Assembly: GCA_014523485.1 (NCBI GenBank)
Contig: JAATVK010000057.1
Location: forward strand, 1 to 10,171
Direction: 5' to 3'
DNA length: 10,171 bases
From: Nitrososphaerales archaeon TH5894
GTDB lineage: Archaea; Thermoproteota; Nitrososphaeria; Nitrososphaerales; Nitrososphaeraceae
The stretch's first letter is position 1, and the number at the start of each line of letters is the position of its first letter. Positions 6,172 to 10,171 of the stretch are shown here, in pieces. A program made the translations under genes and the position numbers. The notes below the pieces were generated by a model. It was not told the DNA's origin. It saw only the letters and a program-made list of their open reading frames with translations, and made no database searches.

Positions 6172-6765
6172 TTAATGCTTTTTATTATTCTTAGTATTAT
6201 TATTATGGTTATTTCTTGTACTCTTATCTTTATAATTTGTATTATGATTATTATTATTCCAATATTTATTAAATGATTTCATTACATTCTCCTTATGTGT
6301 TGGTAACTTGGATACTTCTTCTGACCACATTACTTTATCGACACCTTCAATTTCCTTGATTGCTGCTATAATATCTACTAATTCTTCACTATTGTCATAC
6401 ACAAATTCTGCGACTATATCTGAATTACCAACATGCAGTGATACTGATAAAATTCCTTCCATTGTTGATATCTTTTCGGCTGTGTTGCGTAGTTGACCAT
6501 CAGCAAGATAAGTATGCAATAACCCTTTTTTGATGCCTAACATTTTGAAATTGGGGATATATTCTAGAGCTATTATTCCAGATAATAATATTATTCTAGC
6601 CCTTCTCTGAATTGTACTCAATGGCACCTTTAAGGTAAAAGATATTTTCTTGTTGTCGTAGCCAATAACGAGTAATGAGATTATTCTATAATCAGTCTTA
6701 TCAAAAGGGTGAAAAATACCTATATCACTAATTTTTTGTATCTCTTCTTTATTAACAATATTCAT
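6172..6765 (-). CDS. Lrp/AsnC-family transcription regulator with Asn-rich tail
   Basis: The protein is 197 residues. A winged helix-turn-helix occupies about 24-68, with recognition helix around VPLSTIQRRARIILLSGII, followed by an RAM-type effector/oligomer domain (about 76-150) containing GILSVSLHVGNSDIVAEF and IEGVDKVMWSEEV. Members bind DNA as dimers or octamers and sense small molecules, often amino acids; the ligand here is unknown. A low-complexity Asn/Lys/His tail (169-197) is absent from ordinary Lrp proteins (about 150-160 residues) and is encoded by AAT-type repeats. It is a paralogue of the regulator at 8018-8560: the RAM stretch HVGNSDIVA is identical. ATG at 6765 is the only reasonable start. 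An inverted repeat between the predicted TATA box and the gene suggests autoregulation. Confidence 0.9.
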   Translation of the reverse strand: MNIVNKEEIQKISDIGIFHPFDKTDYRIISLLVIGYDNKKISFTLKVPLSTIQRRARIILLSGIIALEYIPNFKMLGIKKGLLHTYLADGQLRNTAEKISTMEGILSVSLHVGNSDIVAEFVYDNSEELVDIIAAIKEIEGVDKVMWSEEVSKLPTHKENVMKSFNKYWNNNNHNTNYKDKSTRNNHNNNTKNNKKH

Positions 6766-6803
6766 TATTATTATTCAATTATCCTAGAAAAATTGATCAT
6801 CAT

Positions 6804-6825
6804 GATTCTAATTACCTATAGAATC
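6804..6825 (-). promoter_or_regulatory. Inverted repeat operator candidate of the first Lrp gene
   Basis: GATTCTA (6804-6810) and TAGAATC (6819-6825) form a perfect 7-bp inverted repeat with an 8-base spacer. It lies 39-60 bases upstream of the ATG and just downstream of a TATA-like TTAAATAA (6831-6838, minus strand), so the predicted transcript start near 6808 falls inside it. That is a repressor-type position. Confidence 0.5.
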
Positions 6826-6828
6826 CAA

Positions 6829-6841
6829 GTTATTTAACACT
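6829..6841 (-). promoter_or_regulatory. TATA-like box of the first Lrp gene
   Basis: The minus strand reads GTGTTAAATAACT, placing transcription start about 43 bases before the ATG at 6765. Confidence 0.35.
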
Positions 6842-6966
6842 ATCTCTCAAGATCTATCATATTTATTATATAATTCATTACGAAAACATGTAAAATGGTA
6901 ATTAAACCTTAATTTATATGATTTTAGAAATCATATATAATATAATATATATTTAGAATTCACTTA

Positions 6967-6990
6967 CAATAATAATAATTATTATTATTG
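6967..6990. repeat. 24-bp perfect palindrome made of AAT/ATT triplets
   Basis: CAATAATAATAA followed by its exact reverse complement TTATTATTATTG forms a 24-bp palindrome 21 bases past the stop codon of the MEDS gene. It could act as a weak transcript-end hairpin, or be a microsatellite that happened to invert. An AT-only stretch (6935-6954) follows toward the Lrp promoter. Confidence 0.6.
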
Positions 6991-7011
6991 CTTTTGATTT
7001 GTTTACTATTA

Positions 7012-7773
7012 TTAATCCATCATTATTATGGTTCTGCTATGTAAATCAAGTATCTCTTTTTTTTGTTGTTTCGTAAATTTATGAAAAAAATCCTTTTGAT
7101 TGTACAAACAAATTTGTCTTATTTTTATGTTGTCAAAAAAATAAGGTATAGATTTTTCTAATTCTATTAAATTTTCAAATTTCTCCTTTTTATTATTGTT
7201 ATAAATAAATCCATAGTCTGCAATAATTGTTATACCTTCCTTTCTCAATTTGTTTATTTGGTACAGAGACATTCGTACTAGAGATAGAAAATTGTTATTT
7301 CTATTAGGATTACTACTATTAGCATGAGTTATCGTATTATCTTTATCAATTTGATCATTTGTCTTTGTTATTGTTTCTATTTCTTGTGCATTAGAAAAAG
7401 CCTTCTCTGAATCAATAATTACTAAGGAACCATTGTTAATGTATCTATTTACATCTTCTATTACTGTATCTTTTTTGTCTATGTATTTGTTCTGATCAAT
7501 AATATCATTATTATAATCAATTGAAAATGAAGATAACACTTTTTTTACTGATTCAGCAGTTTCATAATATGGTAAAAATATTATAATTTCATTATTATTA
7601 TCTAATAGGCTTTTAATATAGTGAAAGTAAAGCTTTCTCAGCATATCTATATTTGGATAGACAAATATTTGATGAATTCCAATAGGAGTCTCTAATAGCG
7701 ATTTTAAAATTTCTTTGATTCCTCTATTTTGATACTCAATGTTTTGTATATCATCTATATTGTCAAAGGTCAT
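7012..7773 (-). CDS. Stand-alone MEDS-domain protein (degenerate RecA/KaiC-like sensor)
   Basis: The 253-residue protein follows the MEDS (DcmR sensory) layout: a first strand HQIFVYPN (34-41), a second strand and helix EIIIFLPYYETAESVKKVL (62-80), GSLVIIDSEKAF (115-126), GITIIADYGFIYNN (180-193) and the closing ICLYNQKDFFHKF then EILDLHSRTII (221-250). The Walker A lysine motif of active RecA/KaiC proteins is missing, so ATP hydrolysis is unlikely. MEDS domains are thought to sense small organic ligands, often fused to kinases or DNA-binding domains; here the domain stands alone and would have to signal through a partner. An Asn/Asp/Thr-rich insertion lies at 130-160. It sits between two Lrp paralogues on the same strand but with gaps of about 245 bases on each side, so each probably has its own promoter. 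Confidence 0.75.
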   Translation of the reverse strand: MTFDNIDDIQNIEYQNRGIKEILKSLLETPIGIHQIFVYPNIDMLRKLYFHYIKSLLDNNNEIIIFLPYYETAESVKKVLSSFSIDYNNDIIDQNKYIDKKDTVIEDVNRYINNGSLVIIDSEKAFSNAQEIETITKTNDQIDKDNTITHANSSNPNRNNNFLSLVRMSLYQINKLRKEGITIIADYGFIYNNNKKEKFENLIELEKSIPYFFDNIKIRQICLYNQKDFFHKFTKQQKKEILDLHSRTIIMMD

Positions 7774-7780
7774 CTTTAAT

Positions 7781-7795
7781 TTAGATTCTATCTAA
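7781..7795 (-). promoter_or_regulatory. Palindromic site in the MEDS gene promoter
   Basis: TTAGA-TTCTA-TCTAA is a 5-bp inverted repeat containing GATTCTA (7784-7790), the heptamer also found in both Lrp promoters. It lies between a TATA-like stretch and the ATG at 7773, where a bound regulator would block initiation. Confidence 0.4.
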
Positions 7796-7806
7796 TAATA
7801 TTTAAC
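7795..7806 (-). promoter_or_regulatory. TATA-like box of the MEDS gene
   Basis: The minus strand reads GTTAAATATTAT, with its centre about 27 bases upstream of the ATG at 7773, so the transcript is predicted to be leaderless or nearly so. Confidence 0.4.
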
Positions 7807-7898
7807 TCATATACAAATTCACTTTTAATTGGTTGAAATAAGTTCTAAATATAGTTATAGTTTTTTATCTCAATAATTCAAAGACGATTTTTGTTCAT

Positions 7899-7916
7899 AA
7901 AAAAAAGAAATTTCTT
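7899..7916 (-). terminator. Hairpin plus T8 terminator after the second Lrp gene
   Basis: On the minus strand a 12-bp perfect palindrome AAGAAATTTCTT runs directly into eight T residues (plus-strand A8 at 7899-7906). It lies about 100 bases downstream of the stop of the regulator at 8018-8560. The T tract alone would suit archaeal termination. Confidence 0.5.
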
Positions 7917-8017
7917 GAGGTGAAAGTCTTTTAGATATAAATATAGATAGAGAAAGGAAAAAACTTTATATAATAATACTATAATTGAATTAAAAAAATT
8001 TAGGTAATAACAAATAT

Positions 8018-8560
8018 TTAAAGGAAAAGTTTGTTTGGTTGAGATGAAGTTATAAAATAAACTTCTTCAGACCATAATACTCTTTCTACACCTTCAATCT
8101 CTTTTATCTCTCCTATTGTTTCTAACAGATCTTTGCTATCTCTATAAGTAAATAGAGCAACAATGTCTGAATTACCAACATGAACAGAAACAGATAAGAT
8201 ACCCCGTTTTTGTACCACATTTTTTCCAATCTGTTCCATTAAACCTTTTTGAAGGTATATGTGTAATAATCCTCGTTTGTATCCTAATTTCTCATAATTT
8301 AATTCAATCTTTGTAGATACCAATCCTTTTTCAAATAACTTTCTCGTTCTTCTCTGGATGGTAGTTAACGGTATATCTAATTTTTTTGATATAGAAGCAT
8401 TGTCATTATTTGCGACTAGTAATTCAATTATTTTTTTATCGGTATAATCAATAATATCATTGTTATTTTTATTTTTATTTTTTTTATGATTTATTTTTGA
8501 ATTATTTTTTTGATTCTGTTTAGAATTTTTAAATCTACTTCTATTCATCATCTTATACAC
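8018..8560 (-). CDS. Lrp/AsnC-family transcription regulator with basic Asn/Lys-rich N-terminus
   Basis: The ORF is 180 residues from GTG at 8560; in-frame ATGs at codons 4 and 5 (8551 and 8548) are equally good starts. Residues 10-36 are a low-complexity Lys/Asn/Gln tract. The winged helix follows at about 40-82 (IPLTTIQRRTRKLFEKGLV), then the RAM domain at about 92-168 with GILSVSVHVGNSDIVALF and IEGVERVLWSEEV. It is a clear paralogue of 6172-6765: ITTIQRR-type recognition helix, HVGNSDIVA and the closing WSEEV agree. The low-complexity tract is N-terminal here but C-terminal in the paralogue, so these tails arose separately. The basic tract may add nonspecific DNA contact. A hairpin with T8 follows the gene. 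Confidence 0.9.
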   Translation of the reverse strand: MYKMMNRSRFKNSKQNQKNNSKINHKKNKNKNNNDIIDYTDKKIIELLVANNDNASISKKLDIPLTTIQRRTRKLFEKGLVSTKIELNYEKLGYKRGLLHIYLQKGLMEQIGKNVVQKRGILSVSVHVGNSDIVALFTYRDSKDLLETIGEIKEIEGVERVLWSEEVYFITSSQPNKLFL

Positions 8561-8612
8561 TGTAATAATTTAATATGAGTAATTTATTATTTAATTAAAT
8601 ATTTGTAATTAT

Positions 8613-8632
8613 ATGATTCTATATATTATAAT
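8613..8632 (-). promoter_or_regulatory. TATA box with overlapping GATTCTA half-site, second Lrp gene
   Basis: The minus strand reads TATTATAATATATAGAATCAT; the TATA core overlaps TAGAATC (plus GATTCTA, 8615-8621). ATGATTCTA is shared with the operator candidate at 6802-6810. The second arm is not conserved here, so it is at best one half-site. Confidence 0.35.
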
Positions 8633-8860
8633 ATCACCTTAGATTTATTCTTTTAATCATTTTTGTAATATAACTGAAAGAAAGTTCAAGAAATAACATA
8701 ACTAATAAGTTAACAATTAAATATTTGAGATTTAGGACCTACATTTGATAGACAGACAGACAAAGCTTTGATATTCATCCATCTCCTACTCGTGCATTTT
8801 TTAGTTTTTATTTTTGACTATTAAAACATCAAAGATTAAATCAACACAAATTGTTTTAAC
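8633..8860. other. Intergenic gap upstream of the candidate RNA
   Basis: No gene is supported. It contains GACA three times in a row (8751-8762), the 10-bp palindrome CAAAGCTTTG (8761-8770), and a T-rich tail (8799-8816) that could end a rightward transcript. Confidence 0.4.
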
Positions 8861-8873
8861 TTTATTTAACTAT
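8861..8873 (+). promoter_or_regulatory. TATA-like box ahead of the candidate RNA
   Basis: TTTATTTAACTAT would place transcription start near 8892, directly before the structured segment. The match to a TATA box is moderate. Confidence 0.3.
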
Positions 8874-8890
8874 ATTGTCTAATTAAGGAA

Positions 8891-8981
8891 GAGGATCTGT
8901 TTGGAGTTCTTTGGACTGAAAAAACCAAACTAGAGGACATGTGTTTCACATGAGCCTCAAAGAACCTCCTTCTGTTTTGTT
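8891..8981 (+). ncRNA. Candidate structured RNA with three-way junction
   Basis: The segment is clearly richer in G and C than the DNA around it and folds compactly. The outer stem pairs 8903-8911 with 8960-8969 (GGAGTTCTT with AAGAACCTCC, one bulged C at 8965). Hairpin 1 is TTTGG (8910-8914) with CCAAA (8925-8929). Hairpin 2 is CATGTG-TTT-CACATG (8938-8952), extended past a small internal loop by GAGG (8933-8936) with CCTC (8955-8958). U8910-8911 can pair either in the outer stem or in hairpin 1, so two states are possible. A TATA-like box lies upstream and TCTGTTTTGTT follows. It matches no tRNA, 5S or SRP RNA that I know. The strand is not certain, since the stems are symmetric and a TATA-like TATATAAAG lies on the minus strand at 9009-9017. 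Confidence 0.5.
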
Positions 8982-8985
8982 ACCT

Positions 8986-9228
8986 TTAATTGCCAATCTA
9001 TAATACTTTATATATGAAGATAAAATTATTAATTGTTAAATCAATTTAAAATAGATTTTGATATATTAAAAGATAATACTATTAGTTGAATCATTTTAGA
9101 ATTTCAATAGCCTTTTTCATTCCCTTGTGTATGTTTTGCATCAATATTTAAAAGTATATTAATTGAATATTTCATTTAAAATTATAAGAGTTATATCTAA
9201 CCTTATATCGCTTATAAAGCCGTTAATC
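8986..9228. other. AT-rich gap between the candidate RNA and the first response regulator
   Basis: I see no gene or strong repeat. TATA-like strings are frequent (for example 9009-9017 and 9211-9219). Confidence 0.4.
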
Positions 9229-9241
9229 TATATATAATATA
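9229..9241 (+). promoter_or_regulatory. TATA box of the broken response regulator
   Basis: TATATATAATATA lies about 40 bases before the GTG at 9275, so the transcript would begin near 9261 with a short leader. The promoter seems intact although the gene is not. Confidence 0.4.
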
Positions 9242-9274
9242 TGTCAATTAATATTTGAAGATGATTTCTTAATA

Positions 9275-9662
9275 GTGAGTCATTTGATAGCTATTGTTGA
9301 TGATGAAGCGGATACGGTACAGTTATTTGAAGATGTGCTAACAACAAATGGATATAATGTAGCAGGTTTTACTAATCCACTGTTAGCACTAGAACATATC
9401 AAAGAAAATCAGAAGGAAATTGATTTAATTTTTTGCGATTATAAAATGCCTTATCAAGTGTGATTTGGCAAAAAAAATAGCAACAGAAATAAACACTGCA
9501 ATCACAATAATTATTATAACAGCAGCTAATGATATAGAGATTAATCCTTTGAAATTACAAGTCTATTTTAAACCAATATTAATGAGTAAACTAATTGATA
9601 TAGTTAAAAAAATATTTCTAGTATGTAATTTTCACAAAATATTAGGTTATTATCTATTATAA
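9275..9662 (+). pseudogene. Frameshifted receiver-domain response regulator
   Basis: From GTG at 9275 the frame encodes 62 residues of a CheY-like receiver: acidic pocket D9/D10/E11 in IVDDEA and phosphoacceptor D55 in FCDYKMP. It then ends at TGA (9461-9463) within the loop that normally reads MPxxxGxxL. The rest of the domain continues in another frame (to TAA at 9660-9662): LAKKIATEI, the switch region IIIITAAND and the conserved lysine in YFKPI. Comparing with the intact neighbour, about five bases are missing between Pro59 and the CDL residues, the segment that would read x-S/N-G. The pieces together would be about 125-128 residues, a receiver with no output domain. The second half has lost nothing else, so the break looks recent, or is an assembly error. 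Confidence 0.8.
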
Positions 9663-9760
9663 ATATTATTTTATAATTGTACATCTTACATTTTTGTTAA
9701 ATTTGATTGAAAAAATTTTATATATTATAATAATTATGTTAAATATCAAAATAAAATTTA

Positions 9761-9772
9761 AATATTATAATA
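9761..9772 (+). promoter_or_regulatory. TATA box of the intact response regulator
   Basis: AATATTATAATA is centred 26 bases before the ATG at 9792, the spacing expected for a leaderless archaeal transcript. Confidence 0.45.
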
Positions 9773-9791
9773 TTTTAATGGTGATATTGGT

Positions 9792-10171
9792 ATGGCATCC
9801 AAAGCTATAGCCATCATTGACGATGAAGCAGATTTAGTAGATCTATTTCAGGAAGCATTAGAAAAGAATGGTTTCAAAGTTTTTACCTTTACTGATTCAA
9901 TACAAGCATTCAAGACTTTAGAGAAAAATATTCAAGAATACAGATTAATACTCTCTGATTATCGTATGCCTAAGCTTAACGGTTATGAGTTATGTAATAA
10001 ACTAACAGGTCTTAATCCTGAACTTAAGGTGATTTTAATGTCAGCATATGATACGTTAGAATACGATCCCTCTAAATTTATGTTAATAAAAAAGCCTATT
10101 CTAATAGCACAATTGTTGCAGATTGTTAGAGATACCTTGGCGAAAAAATACGTTGATGATTACAACAATTA
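9792..10171 (+). CDS. Receiver-only response regulator (CheY-like)
   Basis: The frame from ATG gives 126 residues and the last two bases of the window (TA) probably begin the stop codon, so the protein is nearly or fully complete. All receiver landmarks are present: acidic pocket D10, D11, E12 (IIDDEAD), phosphoacceptor D56 in LSDYRMP, NGYEL after the loop, switch S84 in VILMSAYD, and the conserved Lys-Pro at 101-102 (IKKPI). No DNA-binding or enzymatic output domain can fit before the end, so it would act by protein contact or as a phosphate relay. It is a tandem paralogue of the broken gene just upstream. The cognate kinase is unknown; the histidine kinase at 936-2603 is one candidate. Confidence 0.92.
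   Translation, partial: MASKAIAIIDDEADLVDLFQEALEKNGFKVFTFTDSIQAFKTLEKNIQEYRLILSDYRMPKLNGYELCNKLTGLNPELKVILMSAYDTLEYDPSKFMLIKKPILIAQLLQIVRDTLAKKYVDDYNN

Noticed and set aside
8749..8770. GACA triplicate and CAAAGCTTTG as a possible CRISPR or phage-type repeat
   Set aside because: There is no spacing pattern, no further copies, and no associated genes. It is a short chance-level repeat.
8903..8969. The structured segment as a tRNA
   Set aside because: It lacks a T-arm GTTCRAAT signature, acceptor-stem geometry and an anticodon arm; the fold is a three-way junction with an internal loop.
9090..9140. 16-codon minus-strand frame MQNIHKGMKKAIEILK
   Set aside because: It looks protein-like but is too short to support without homologues or a clear promoter.
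936..10171. Histidine kinase and the two receivers as one operon-like two-component system
   Set aside because: They are more than 6 kb apart on opposite strands, so partnership is possible but not supported by arrangement.

Overview
The window looks like a chromosomal segment of an ammonia-oxidising archaeon of the class Nitrososphaeria (Thaumarchaeota), most likely Nitrososphaerales and perhaps close to Nitrosocosmicus. The grounds are very AT-rich DNA with long AT-rich gaps, archaeal TATA boxes close to start codons (several genes look leaderless), no clear Shine-Dalgarno sites, Asn/Lys-rich proteins, and a gene set typical of that lineage: orphan histidine kinase, receiver-only response regulators, Lrp/AsnC one-component regulators, a stand-alone MEDS protein and a lipid kinase. 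The taxon is inferred from style and family recognition; no search was run.

Layout. Positions 2-295 (+) hold the C-terminal end of a beta-sandwich surface-type protein. It converges on a decayed EamA/DMT transporter (352-930, -) with two frame breaks and a missing N-terminus. Next is a large histidine kinase (936-2603, -). Its coding signal continues upstream without an ATG to about 2866, so the reading frame appears broken right after the true start codon. About 850 bases of AT-rich DNA without a convincing gene follow. Then come a doubtful 64-codon ORF (3753-3947, +), a block of three 16-bp tandem repeats plus a 10-bp inverted repeat, a 78-residue single-pass membrane protein (4217-4453, +), and a diacylglycerol-kinase-type lipid kinase (4775-5902, +).

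The right half is regulatory. Two paralogous Lrp/AsnC regulators (6172-6765 and 8018-8560, both -) flank a stand-alone MEDS protein (7012-7773, -). All three promoters carry the heptamer GATTCTA/TAGAATC between or beside the TATA box and the start codon, in two cases as part of an inverted repeat. Upstream lies a long gap holding a compact, relatively GC-rich three-way-junction fold (8903-8969), preceded by a TATA-like box and followed by a T-rich stretch: a candidate structured RNA. The window closes with two tandem receiver-only response regulators on +; the first (9275-9662) is broken by a small deletion just after the phosphoacceptor loop, the second (9792 to the window end) is intact.

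In sum this is a signal-transduction neighbourhood under active gene turnover: one kinase, two receivers, a MEDS sensor and twin one-component regulators, with at least two clear pseudogenes and one probable frameshift. Most functions are family-level assignments. The candidate RNA, the promoter motif and the repeat block are the parts known families do not explain.
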